NCBI RefSeq assembly: GCF_023715785.1
Contig: NZ_JAMBOX010000020.1
Span: 20,884-84,883 of the forward strand
DNA length: 64,000 bases
Direction: 5' to 3'
Source: Neobacillus niacini
GTDB taxonomy: Bacteria; Bacillota; Bacilli; Bacillales; Cytobacillaceae
Shown here: positions 1 to 7,703 of the stretch, one piece after another
How the letters are laid out: each line of letters opens with the position of its first letter
Position numbering within the stretch: the stretch's first letter is position 1
The notes under the pieces: generated by a model
The model's input: the letters and a program-made list of their open reading frames with translations, nothing else
What the model was told of the DNA's origin: nothing
Databases searched by the model: none
Made by a program: the position numbers and the translations under genes

Positions 1-313
1 TCATACCGACTTTAACCCCTTGAATGGCTGTGTCGTCAACCGGCGCACCATTTGCACGTTCTTCTTCAAGCGCTAACGTTACACCAATAATAGGTGAAGC
101 TACATATGGGTGAGTATTAAAGAACTCTAAGTGACGTTTTAGTGCAGCAGCACGATCTTCTTTCGTATTATATAATCGTTTGATTGCGGGAATCATCGTA
201 TATGCCCAGCCGCCGTTTTGCATACGTTCATAGTTCCAAGAACCTTGAATGAAAGTGGAACGCCACCAAACAGAAATACGATCTTTTTTTGATAATCTTA
301 ATTCATTTGCCAT
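1..313 (-). CDS. manZ: PTS mannose-family IID component, C-terminus cut by window edge
   Basis: Membrane IID subunit of a mannose/fructose/sorbose-class phosphotransferase system. With IIC it forms the sugar channel. Only the first 104 residues are inside the window. They read MANELRLSKKDRISVWWRS, then WNYERMQNGGWAY, which is the typical N-terminus of IID proteins. The ATG is preceded by AAGGAGGG at good spacing. It is the last of three co-directional genes (manX, manY, manZ), 17 bp after manY. Family assignment is firm; sugar specificity cannot be read from sequence. Confidence 0.93.
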   Translation of the reverse strand, partial: MANELRLSKKDRISVWWRSTFIQGSWNYERMQNGGWAYTMIPAIKRLYNTKEDRAAALKRHLEFFNTHPYVASPIIGVTLALEEERANGAPVDDTAIQGVKVGM

Positions 314-330
314 TTTTTGCGCCCTCCTTC

Positions 331-1137
331 TTAGTAATTATCAATTATATCGCCGATAGGATCACCGGTGTTTCCGTTTCCGCCATTACCTGAACCGCCT
401 TGTTTAGAAAGCGCTAAATAGATAAGGGCAAGAGCCACACCGATAGCACCTAGACCGATAAGTGTGATTTGTGAAACAGTCGCTAACACGAAACCAATTG
501 CGAAGAATGGCCATACTTCTTTTGTAGCCATCATGTTAATAACCATTGCATAACCAACGGCTACGACCATTCCCCCACCGATTGCCAACCCGCTTGTTAA
601 CCAAGTTGGCATTGATGTGAGTAAGTCTTTAACCGGACCTGCACCAATAGCGATAATTAATGCAGCTGGAATGGCAATACGTAACCCCTGCATGCAGATG
701 GCAACGATTTGCCAAAATTCAACTTTTTTGATGTTTCCTTCTAGAGCTGCAGCATCCATAATGTGTACGATTGCTGTTGCAAGTGTACGAACGAGGATGG
801 TTAATAAAAGGCCAGCAACTGCAAGCGGAACAGCAATCGCAATGGCAGAAGCCACACCCTCTTTACCTTGTCCACCTAAAACTAAAATAATGGCAGATGC
901 AACTGAGGCTAACGCAGCATCCGGTGCTACGGCCGCTCCGATGTTTGCCCAACCTAAAGCGATCAATTGAAGAGTACCACCTAAGATAAGACATGGTACT
1001 AAGTTTCCTGAAACTAAGCCAATTAACGTACAAGCAACGAGTGGCTGGTGGAATTGGAATTCATCCAAAATACCTTCCATCCCAGCTAAAAATGCTATGA
1101 CAAAGATTAATATTATTTGAATCACATTCAAATCCAT
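331..1137 (-). CDS. manY: PTS mannose-family IIC component
   Basis: Integral membrane IIC subunit of the mannose-class PTS, 268 residues, the usual length. It is hydrophobic throughout, with the glycine/alanine-rich segments typical of the family (for example near residues 38-60 and 185-205). The C-terminus is a Gly/Asn-rich tail. It lies between manX (32 bp upstream) and manZ (17 bp downstream) in one operon. Sugar is carried through IIC/IID and phosphorylated by the IIB domain of ManX. Confidence 0.93.
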   Translation of the reverse strand: MDLNVIQIILIFVIAFLAGMEGILDEFQFHQPLVACTLIGLVSGNLVPCLILGGTLQLIALGWANIGAAVAPDAALASVASAIILVLGGQGKEGVASAIAIAVPLAVAGLLLTILVRTLATAIVHIMDAAALEGNIKKVEFWQIVAICMQGLRIAIPAALIIAIGAGPVKDLLTSMPTWLTSGLAIGGGMVVAVGYAMVINMMATKEVWPFFAIGFVLATVSQITLIGLGAIGVALALIYLALSKQGGSGNGGNGNTGDPIGDIIDNY

Positions 1138-1169
1138 GATTAATCCTCCATTCTCTTTGATAATTAGGA

Positions 1170-2150
1170 TTATTTTTGTTTTTGTTTGTTTAACTCTTCT
1201 TGAGCCCTCTTGATAATTTCGTTCATGTCGCCTTTTGAATCGCTCGGAACTTTACGGACATCGAAGTTCAAACCAAGTTCTTTTAACTTTTTAAACGTAT
1301 CAATATCCGCTTGGTTAAAGGCCAACACTTTATTCGGTTGAACTTTACCAGGTGAGTGTGCCATCGAACCAACGTTGATTGTCTTCAATGGAACGCCGCC
1401 TTCAACCGCTCTAAGCGCATCTTGCGGGTTTTCGAACAGAAGTAACGCGCGCTGGCCGCCAAAGTGCTGATCATCTTTTGCAAGTTCGATCATTTTGTTG
1501 ACAGGAACAACGTGAGCCTTAACACCTGGAGGAGCAGCTTGTTGGATCAATTTCTTACGAAGTTCATCCTTAGCTACTGCATCAGATACAACGATAATCC
1601 GTGTAGGCTGTGTCGTTTTGGTCCAAGTAGTTGCTACCTGTCCATGAAGTAAACGAGAATCGATACGCGCTAACACATATTCAAATTTACCTGGAGCACC
1701 TGCATTTACTGGTTTTGCAGTTGCAGCTGCAGCAGATGGTGCTGCTGGTTCTAATTCCTCAGGGTTTACTTTTACCCCTTCTTTAGCTGTGCCTAAAATA
1801 TGCGCGGCAATTTCATGCGCTGTGTTCATTGAGAAGCGTGATGCAAATGCTTCAATCACCATTGGCAAGTTCATACCAGCAACGATTGCCCATTTGTCTT
1901 TGTGTCCTTCAAACAAGCTGTTGGCTTGGTTGAAAGGAGTTCCACCCCAAAGATCGACTAAGAATAATACCTCGTCTTGGTTGTCGAAAGAGGCGATTGC
2001 TTCTTGCATTTTTGCCTTTACATCATCAGGTCCTTCGCTTGGCATCAATGTAACAGCTTTGACATTTTCTTGTTTTCCAAAGATCATCTCTCCAGATTGC
2101 AAGATACCAGTGGCAAATTCACCGTGACTAGCAATAATAATTCCTACCAT
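1170..2150 (-). CDS. manX: PTS mannose-family fused IIAB component
   Basis: Cytoplasmic phosphoryl-transfer protein of 326 residues. The N-terminal IIA domain (about 1-128) has the phospho-histidine site at His9 in IIIASHGEFA. An Ala/Pro-rich linker covers about 130-154. The IIB domain (about 156-326) has its active histidine at His169 in RIDSRLLHGQVA. Phosphate passes from HPr to IIA, then IIB, then the sugar. A strong Shine-Dalgarno (AGGAGGGAAAGAG) precedes the ATG. It is the first gene of manXYZ, and the 375-bp leader upstream carries an antiterminator-like element, a terminator and cre-like sites. Confidence 0.95.
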   Translation of the reverse strand: MVGIIIASHGEFATGILQSGEMIFGKQENVKAVTLMPSEGPDDVKAKMQEAIASFDNQDEVLFLVDLWGGTPFNQANSLFEGHKDKWAIVAGMNLPMVIEAFASRFSMNTAHEIAAHILGTAKEGVKVNPEELEPAAPSAAAATAKPVNAGAPGKFEYVLARIDSRLLHGQVATTWTKTTQPTRIIVVSDAVAKDELRKKLIQQAAPPGVKAHVVPVNKMIELAKDDQHFGGQRALLLFENPQDALRAVEGGVPLKTINVGSMAHSPGKVQPNKVLAFNQADIDTFKKLKELGLNFDVRKVPSDSKGDMNEIIKRAQEELNKQKQK

Positions 2151-2235
2151 CTCTTTCCCTCCTATTAGGATTTTTACAGCTAATTAAACTAGTAAAAGTA
2201 AGGAATGTTTTTTTTAGCTGTATTTTTCTGCTCAT

Positions 2236-2250
2236 TTTAAGCGATTACAG
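2236..2250 (-). promoter_or_regulatory. Weak cre-like site in manX leader
   Basis: On the reverse strand the sequence CTGTAATCGCTTAAA agrees with about 13 of 15 positions of the Bacillus catabolite-responsive element (WTGNAANCGNWNNCW). It lies between the leader terminator and manX, where CcpA binding could act as a roadblock. It is weaker than the site at 2409. Confidence 0.35.
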
Positions 2251-2270
2251 TATCGGCAAAACACAAAAAA

Positions 2271-2356
2271 GGCATGAGTAAAAAGTCGATTAAATGAAGA
2301 TATGGGTATAGAATGCCCCTTAACCTTCATTTCAATCAATACTTTTCACTCATGCC
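2271..2356 (-). terminator. Leader terminator upstream of manXYZ
   Basis: Read on the reverse strand, an arm starting GGCATGAGT pairs with a distal arm ending ACTCATGCC, which is followed at once by six T. The stem continues imperfectly inward (AAAAGT/ACTTTT, then AAATGAAG/CTTCATTT). It is an intrinsic terminator lying between manO and manX, so it would stop transcription before manX. Its 5' arm overlaps the antiterminator-like sequence at 2349-2376, as expected of BglG/LicT-type control. Confidence 0.75.
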
Positions 2357-2376
2357 TGATCGAATCAGTAACACGT
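2349..2376 (-). promoter_or_regulatory. Putative ribonucleic antiterminator (RAT, BglG/LicT type)
   Basis: On the reverse strand the sequence reads GTGTTACTGAT TCG ATCAGGCA. This closely follows the RAT consensus for BglG-family antiterminators, TTGTTACTG...CAGGCAAAACC. The stem CTGAT/ATCAG is perfect. It ends inside the 5' arm of the terminator at 2271-2356, so the two structures exclude each other. The inference is that a PRD-containing antiterminator, not encoded in this window, lets transcription into manXYZ when its sugar is present. Confidence 0.6.
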
Positions 2377-2408
2377 AAAAAATAATAACGATAGCTATTT
2401 AATTTATT

Positions 2409-2423
2409 TTGCAAACGCTGTAA
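2409..2423. promoter_or_regulatory. cre-like site (CcpA) upstream of manXYZ
   Basis: TTGCAAACGCTGTAA matches the Bacillus cre consensus at 14 of 15 positions; only the penultimate C differs. It lies upstream of the antiterminator/terminator leader of manXYZ, where the operon promoter would be expected. It fits carbon catabolite control of a PTS operon. Confidence 0.6.
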
Positions 2424-2525
2424 TTAGAGTGTTAAATAAACAACTTTTGCACCAATGTTAGATGCATCACTTTAATGAGCTTCTTTTTAATTATAGCATA
2501 GCGAATATTTCTCTTCAAGAGGGAA

Positions 2526-2900
2526 TCATTTTTTTGAAAATTTGCTCTTCAAGCCGCGTTTGACAACATCAAAAAAACTCAATGACTGGACCATATGGTT
2601 AGGATCAACATATTCACGAATGACGCGCAACACTTTTTTGGGATCTTTAGAAGAAAATGTATACGTCCCATTTCGCTTCGTTCGGATAGCATAACGGGGG
2701 ATCCATTTCCCTTTGAACATGACAGAAGCAATCACGTAATCCACTTCTTCCCAAGGGATTTGATAAAACTTACGGACATCACGACTATTAAAGAATTCAA
2801 ATCCTTTGTCTCCGATCATGATTTTACCATATTCTGCAAGTCCCATGTGGGAGGTTGCATCAATAACTAAATCGACCTTTGTATTGATTGATTGGACCAT
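2526..2900 (-). CDS. manO: DUF956 family protein (ManO-like)
   Basis: Small cytoplasmic protein of 124 residues that matches the DUF956 family found beside mannose-PTS operons in Firmicutes. Features include the N-terminal SINTKVDLVIDATSH, the middle IPWEEVDYVIASVMFKGKW and a basic C-terminus. In lactobacilli the homologue is called manO and has been linked to regulation of the operon. Here it lies upstream of manX, separated by a terminator, so it may be transcribed alone. The function is not established; the family call is firm. Confidence 0.8.
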   Translation of the reverse strand: MVQSINTKVDLVIDATSHMGLAEYGKIMIGDKGFEFFNSRDVRKFYQIPWEEVDYVIASVMFKGKWIPRYAIRTKRNGTYTFSSKDPKKVLRVIREYVDPNHMVQSLSFFDVVKRGLKSKFSKK

Positions 2901-3076
2901 TTGATTGACTCCATTTCTTTCTTTTAATAATAATTTTTATTATACGCATTTTTTCACTTTAAGCAAAAATACTTAGGACTGGTTCCAGTTCCTCGAATAT
3001 GGAGGTAAATACAAGCAAGGAAAATAAAATAATCTTATATTTTACATTACAATAAATTGCGTTGTCAACATATTAT

Positions 3077-3106
3077 TTGCAATACTCTTTCGAGAAATGT
3101 TACAAT
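3077..3106 (+). promoter_or_regulatory. Probable sigma-A promoter
   Basis: TTGCAA (3077-3082) and TACAAT (3101-3106) are separated by 18 bp. The promoter lies in the 438-bp gap between manO and the divergent gene starting at 3339, and points toward that gene. No other coding sequence or RNA gene was recognised in 2901-3338. Confidence 0.5.
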
Positions 3107-3338
3107 GATATTACAATACTTTTTTAAGCGTATTTCAAATTCTTATGTAATCTTTTTGCAGATAGAATTTGGGTGCGTTTTTTTTATATCTCTTCTTCAA
3201 CCGAAGGAACTGAAGAAGAAAAAGTCGTAATGGAACTAGTTGCATAAATATCGAAAGTCACCAATTTTAGGTTATCAACCAGATAGGAGGAAGAGGCACA
3301 ACAAAGTTTTATTTAGTATTAAAGGGAGGACAAAAATA

Positions 3339-4193
3339 ATGAATCTAATCAATAAAGAAGTAACGCATAAGCGTTTTGGCACGGGAAGTATTGTGAACCA
3401 TAATGATTCTATCATAGAAATAGATTTCGCAACGGAGAAAAAAAAGTTTGTTTTTCCCGATGCTTTTGGAAAGTTCCTAAAACTGCATGATCATAATGCT
3501 GCCAATTCACTTAAAAAGATGTTACAAAAAATAGAATTAGAACAAGAGAAGGCGGAACAGAAAAGGGAAGAAGAAAAAGAACGTCAACGCAAAGAACAAC
3601 AACTTCGCTTGGAACATGAACAACTTATGAAGAATCATAAACTTCATCCCAAGTCACAAATGGTTTTTTGGTGTGATGTCGAAGAACAGAGTAAAGTTTT
3701 TACAGAGTGGAAAGTTTTTACTGGGGTAATAAAAAGCGGCAATAACAAAGGAAAGCCAAACAAACCTACCCGCTTATACCCAAATAGCGTTTGCCTTTTA
3801 ACAGCAAGAGATTCCAGTACGGCTGAAAAAGACAGACGTATCTTGGGTGTTTATATGGTGAATGAGGATTTTATCGGTCAGTTTTGTGAAGATGGTTATA
3901 TTCCTGCTCATTCAGAATATAGACTACAGCTTACAGAACAGGAATCGGATAAGATGCCCTTTTGGAAATATTATGTAAACGAAAAATCCCCTCACAAAAT
4001 GACTTGGAATACAGGTAAATACCGTTATTTCGATAATGAATGGATGGCTCAAATCTTACTTGATATTGTTTCTTTAAAAAGTGACACACAGGAACGGGAA
4101 CTAGCACAAACCTTCTTTGAAAATTTTTGTAGAATGAATCGGATCAGGGAAGACGAGTTACCAGAGCCTAATGGTGCATTATTGCGTATATAG
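3339..4193 (+). CDS. Unknown protein with central charged coiled coil
   Basis: A 284-residue cytoplasmic protein that I do not recognise by name. The start is the ATG at 3339, because AAAGGGAGGA lies at correct spacing; the frame extends 99 bp further upstream without a good ribosome site. The N-terminal 50 residues (VTHKRFGTGSIVNHND...IEIDF) look like a small beta-rich domain of the kind that begins many Firmicute accessory helicase or nuclease proteins. Residues about 65-105 are a Lys/Glu/Arg-rich coiled coil. The C-terminal half is a globular region rich in aromatic residues. A terminator follows. It is the last gene before the groEL-type repeat that marks the integrated element, so it is probably chromosomal. 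Confidence 0.75.
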   Translation: MNLINKEVTHKRFGTGSIVNHNDSIIEIDFATEKKKFVFPDAFGKFLKLHDHNAANSLKKMLQKIELEQEKAEQKREEEKERQRKEQQLRLEHEQLMKNHKLHPKSQMVFWCDVEEQSKVFTEWKVFTGVIKSGNNKGKPNKPTRLYPNSVCLLTARDSSTAEKDRRILGVYMVNEDFIGQFCEDGYIPAHSEYRLQLTEQESDKMPFWKYYVNEKSPHKMTWNTGKYRYFDNEWMAQILLDIVSLKSDTQERELAQTFFENFCRMNRIREDELPEPNGALLRI

Positions 4194-4229
4194 ATACTAC
4201 TGCAAAATTAATATGTACAGTTTAAAAAA

Positions 4230-4252
4230 GGTCACGAGTACAGCTCGTGACC
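4230..4252 (+). terminator. Intrinsic terminator after the coiled-coil gene
   Basis: GGTCACGAG, loop TACAG, CTCGTGACC is a perfect 9-bp stem followed by TTT. It starts 37 bp after the stop of the upstream gene. Confidence 0.75.
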
Positions 4253-4285
4253 TTTATCACCTTGACATATAAGGTTCAATAATGT

Positions 4286-4304
4286 TTATTACATCATGCC
4301 GCCC
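4286..4304. repeat. attL-like core, duplicate of the groEL 3' end
   Basis: TTATTACATCATGCCGCCC is identical to 51251-51269, which encodes the Gly-Gly-Met-Met-stop end of GroEL on the reverse strand. Here it is not part of any gene. The flanking bases differ between the copies on both sides, so the identity is limited to the core, as expected of a site-specific integration crossover. Confidence 0.75.
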
Positions 4305-4833
4305 GTAAGCTTTGAGAGTGTAATATCGTTAACGACATGTGCAAGAAACGCGGTAAATCAACGTTTTGGATATTACTTACTGTAACATCTTTAACGGTGA
4401 TTTACCGTTTATTATGGGATGGCGTTAGCAAAATGTTAGCAATTTAAAACAGAAATCATCACCAATGTTCACACACTCAACATGGCTTGAATGGTGATCA
4501 TGGCTTGAGTAGTAATGGCAGAAGTATTGATGTAGTGGCGTTTACCTAATACAGCTTTCTGCTTAGAGTTTAGCAATTAACAAATCGTTCTATTAATTTT
4601 ATTGTTTTTTAAATGTTAAGCCACATTAAAGAATAATAAAATGTCGCAAACATTACACTTAAATTAACTATAATAACATTTTGCCATATCCCTTTAGTAA
4701 CTCAATAACATTTTCTTTTTTAAGCTTCAGTCTAAATGAACTAAAAAAATCATGGAAATGAGCCTTTAATTCAGTTGTTGGTCTTTCTATATGACTTTCA
4801 ACAAATTTCATTATGTTATTATGAACTTATTTA
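4305..4833. other. Non-coding left end of the element
   Basis: No gene was recognised. The segment holds two interleaved inverted repeats: GTAATATC at 4320 with GATATTAC at 4369, and CGGTAAATCA at 4351 with TGATTTACCG at 4398. It also holds the arm-type repeat at 4424 and one copy of a diverged ~50-bp repeat (4501-4552). These are plausible binding sites for integrase and accessory proteins. Confidence 0.5.
4424..4442. repeat. Integrase arm-type repeat, left copy
   Basis: GTTAGCAAAATGTTAGCAA is itself two GTTAGCAA units 11 bp apart. An identical 19-bp copy lies at 51182, between integrase 2 and the groEL-side core. The paired placement inside both ends fits arm-type binding sites of a tyrosine integrase. 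Confidence 0.6.
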
Positions 4834-5724
4834 CTAGCAATCAACAAGGTGATACTTTTCCTTTATAAATTCAGCAACTTTGTACAGCTCGGGATGTAAT
4901 GTTGCTTTAGAAATTCCAAAAACCATAAGCTGATCGATAATTGATTTCTTACTATCTTTATCAATAATAATTTTATAAGATTGGCTATTACCTTCATTTA
5001 TAGTAGAAAATTGATCTCCGATTTCTCTATCTTTTAAACCGAAAATTAAAAAAGCCCCACTTTGCCTAATAATTCGTGCATTAGTTTTACGAGGGAGAAA
5101 AAAGTAATTTGTCAGTATGTCTTTTGGATTAATAATATTCTCAAAAGCAGGTTTTTCTTTCTTAATTTCATGCAAAAGCCTTTTAATTATCTTCTTATCA
5201 TTAAACTTTATAATTGTTTCTTCTAATGGACTTTCCCGCATTTCTAATTGTGCATTTGTAGCTAGATCCGCTATTTCTTCTTTCTCCTCATAATTAAATC
5301 TTGGGAGAGAAGATAAAATAGATATTGCATCACTATCATACTGTTTAATACTTGACTTATCTGTTTTAATTACAAAAACAACACCATCTTCTTTATAATT
5401 TCTTTCACATGCAAAATACAATGCAACCAAAGCATTAGTTGTTACATCAAGCAATCGTGTAGGGACACCATAATGTTGCATCTTTGATAAAATCTCATTA
5501 TGGAAATTACAACCTTCAAATTCATGCGCACATTCTGTTAAGATCTGTGTATATATATTATGTTCCTCCTGCCGTAAACCGCCTCTAAAAATTGAAGGAG
5601 TTAAATTATAAGAAATTTTACTTTGTCCCCTATAGAAGATAGTTCCTCCCAGCTTTTCATTTAGCCTTGGGAGCTGATTAAGATATGTTTCAATACTTGT
5701 AACCTTTTCAGCTTCAAGATTCAT
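4834..5724 (-). CDS. FRG-domain protein
   Basis: A 296-residue cytoplasmic protein with an FRG domain at about residues 25-110. The name motif is FYRGQSK near residue 30, followed by the conserved YGVPTRLLDVTTNALVALYFA near 82-102. The C-terminal half is Lys/Glu-rich and unassigned. FRG domains are common in accessory islands, and some occur in toxin or defence proteins; the biochemical role is not settled. The start is the ATG at 5724, because GGAGAG lies 7 bp upstream; a further 8 codons upstream lack a ribosome site. The leader GGAGAGATTATATATGAAT is nearly identical to that of the next gene at 6728. Confidence 0.8.
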   Translation of the reverse strand: MNLEAEKVTSIETYLNQLPRLNEKLGGTIFYRGQSKISYNLTPSIFRGGLRQEEHNIYTQILTECAHEFEGCNFHNEILSKMQHYGVPTRLLDVTTNALVALYFACERNYKEDGVVFVIKTDKSSIKQYDSDAISILSSLPRFNYEEKEEIADLATNAQLEMRESPLEETIIKFNDKKIIKRLLHEIKKEKPAFENIINPKDILTNYFFLPRKTNARIIRQSGAFLIFGLKDREIGDQFSTINEGNSQSYKIIIDKDSKKSIIDQLMVFGISKATLHPELYKVAEFIKEKYHLVDC

Positions 5725-6077
5725 ATATAATCTCTCCTTCCATTCCAATAATTTTTTAATCTTAATTCATAGTTACTAAACTCCTATGTATCTCTTCAAC
5801 TTGGTTATGTAAGATTACTAAATGAACTGTGAATTGCAATCTTCCCCTCAATTGATAAGATAAGATGGTTTTACTCATTCATTCTACTCCTTAGATATTT
5901 CCATTTGCTTATTTCCAGGTTAACCCCAATATTTTCGGACCAATTACTAGCTAATTCTTCTATTTTCTCAGTTGTTGGATTTCTTTCTCTTTATAACAGC
6001 AAAGCCATACACATGCCACCTAATAAACAGTACTATTTTAAGCACATAGTTGCCCAAACTAGATTAAATAAAATAAA
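5725..6077. other. Gap with a possible gene remnant
   Basis: No intact gene. On the reverse strand an open stretch of 38 codons (about 5875-5991) ends in a stop and reads NPTTEKIEELASNWSENI before it. It has no start codon in frame and is preceded by a stop, so it is at most the tail of a decayed gene. Confidence 0.3.
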
Positions 6078-6728
6078 TTAAAACTCAAATGGATCATTAT
6101 TTATTTCATACGTATTCAAAGACAGCGGGTATTCTATTTCTGCAAGTACAGTTTTCCCTATTATCCTTGCTGCAAAATAGCTAATAATTGCATCTTCTAC
6201 TGAAAATAGACGGGCCCTCTCATCACTCATGTTCACTTCGTGTTTAGCTTTGTTAAATAAAACGATAAAATTAAATAATGAATTAATGAGCACTTTATCA
6301 AAAATATTTTTTTCTTTTGTTTCGTGTGCTAATTTTCCTAAAGTAGATTTGGAGAATCTTAATTTACCCATTAATTTTGTACTGACAACAAAGAGTCTCA
6401 TAACAGCTTCTAAATGCATACCACTATATTGTATAACATGCCTAGCATGCAATCTAACATCTAAGACATCAATCTCAGACCTTGCATACTGCAATGGGCG
6501 AAAGAGTTCCCTCTCCAAACCTCCTGGAAAAGGGTTTTTCTTTGGATCAGCGGGCATACAGTAGCCACCAATTCCACCTATTTTTTGGTCCATTAACCAT
6601 AAAACTTGGGTTTCATATTTTTCTTTCTTTGTTTCTATTTCATCTAGGAAAGCTTTAATATATCCCTTTTGTTCATCACTCAAAAGCTTTTCATAAATAA
6701 AGTTGGTCTCTGGAAGTGCCCCATTCAT
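6078..6728 (-). CDS. Unknown alpha-helical protein
   Basis: A 216-residue protein of unknown family. It is mostly helical and has no signal peptide or membrane segment. The region LFNKAKHEVNMSDERARLFSVEDAIISYFAARI (about 155-187, read in parts) resembles the helical cores of HEPN-like proteins, but the Rx4-6H signature is not clear, so I do not make that call. The ATG at 6728 is preceded by GGAGAG at correct spacing. The leader matches that of the FRG gene downstream, which suggests common control or a shared origin. Confidence 0.6.
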   Translation of the reverse strand: MNGALPETNFIYEKLLSDEQKGYIKAFLDEIETKKEKYETQVLWLMDQKIGGIGGYCMPADPKKNPFPGGLERELFRPLQYARSEIDVLDVRLHARHVIQYSGMHLEAVMRLFVVSTKLMGKLRFSKSTLGKLAHETKEKNIFDKVLINSLFNFIVLFNKAKHEVNMSDERARLFSVEDAIISYFAARIIGKTVLAEIEYPLSLNTYEINNDPFEF

Positions 6729-7231
6729 ATATAACTCTCTCCAATGTAATAAAGTTACAATTCAATTGACTTGCCTTAAATGAAATACCTCTCCATCAAA
6801 TTTATAATACTTTTCTTGCTTCTATAGCTTTAAACAACAATGGTCCTTTATGAGATTTCTGCTGATCTTCAATCCTAAATTCAGCAATTTTAACACAATT
6901 AAATCTTTTGGTTTTTCATTACTGCTATACCACGCTATCATTAAAAGCCCTTATTCATTATTCGACAATTTACTTGTTTTTCCTTCCTATTCATGATAAT
7001 CAAGATACAAATTATTACATTTCAGACCAAAATGGTTAACAGAGCTTAGCACCTTCCCTAAATATTCGAAAAAAACCTTATCCTTTATTAGAATAAGACT
7101 TTTACATTTATATATTTCAATTAGAACTTCCTCTATCTGACTTGAATGGTGCTCGCAGACATATTGTTGTATCAGTGTTTACCTTATAAAGCAGTGTATT
7201 TATTTAATACTTACCTTTTGCAGAGTATCTT

Positions 7232-7263
7232 TTTTCTATTGAATAGTATATTTGTACTGTGCA
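7232..7263. repeat. Left copy of a 32-bp imperfect direct repeat
   Basis: TTTTCTATTGAA, then AGTAT and TTGTACTGTGCA, agrees with 38318-38349 at 29 of 32 positions. In the right copy the core is palindromic (ACAGTA, six bases, TACTGT). The right copy lies just after integrase 1. The pair may be the ends of a nested element, or copies of a dispersed repeat. Confidence 0.45.
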
Positions 7264-7341
7264 ACTAATAAAAATTTCTTTTTCTTGTTCTTCTTCAAAA
7301 ATAAGCGCCCGATTGCTGAATATTGTTATTGCACAAACAAA

Positions 7342-7381
7342 GGGGCCGCAAAAAATCAGAGTAATGACTTTTTGTGGCCCC
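7342..7381. terminator. Large terminator-like hairpin
   Basis: GGGGCCGCAAAAA pairs with TTTTTGTGGCCCC (one G-T pair) around a 14-base loop. The A and T runs at the base of the loop make it look bidirectional, but no gene ends close by on the plus strand. The reverse-strand gene at 7704 ends 320 bp away. Confidence 0.45.
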
Positions 7382-7703
7382 TTGAAAATCCACTATTTAT
7401 GTATGACCAACATCAAATCGTCTTAGAATTTCAAGAGTAGAAATCTGTACGAGATGTAATCGAAAGATAGAATCTTCTTCATCGGATAATCCCGGATGAA
7501 ATCCGTGAGGGTGAAGCCTTATCGTAGTAATAGTCAATAAGAAAAGACGACCACTTTAAAAGCAATCATCTCCAGATGGTTGATCTATTACCTGTATGTT
7601 TGTACTGTGTAGCCTATGACTTTGTTTTGTTATTATTCTTTTTCAAAATCCCCCAATTGTTATTTGTCATTAATATGTGGCTTTTCTATCATTCATTTAC
7701 TAC

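Larger units (their letters stand above)
6729..7703. other. Long gap with repeats and a large hairpin, no gene seen
   Basis: About 975 bp without a credible coding sequence. It holds a copy of the diverged ~50-bp repeat (7141-7190), the left copy of a 32-bp direct repeat (7232-7263), and a hairpin at 7342-7381. A short look-alike of the 32-bp repeat core (TTTGTACTGTG) occurs again near 7600. The region looks like a recombination junction with decayed DNA. Confidence 0.5.

Noticed and set aside
2428..2460. Possible sigma-54 promoter upstream of manXYZ (TTGG...TTGTT on the reverse strand)
   Set aside because: The -12 element reads GT where GC is needed, and the -24 element lacks CAC. The RAT/terminator leader explains control better.
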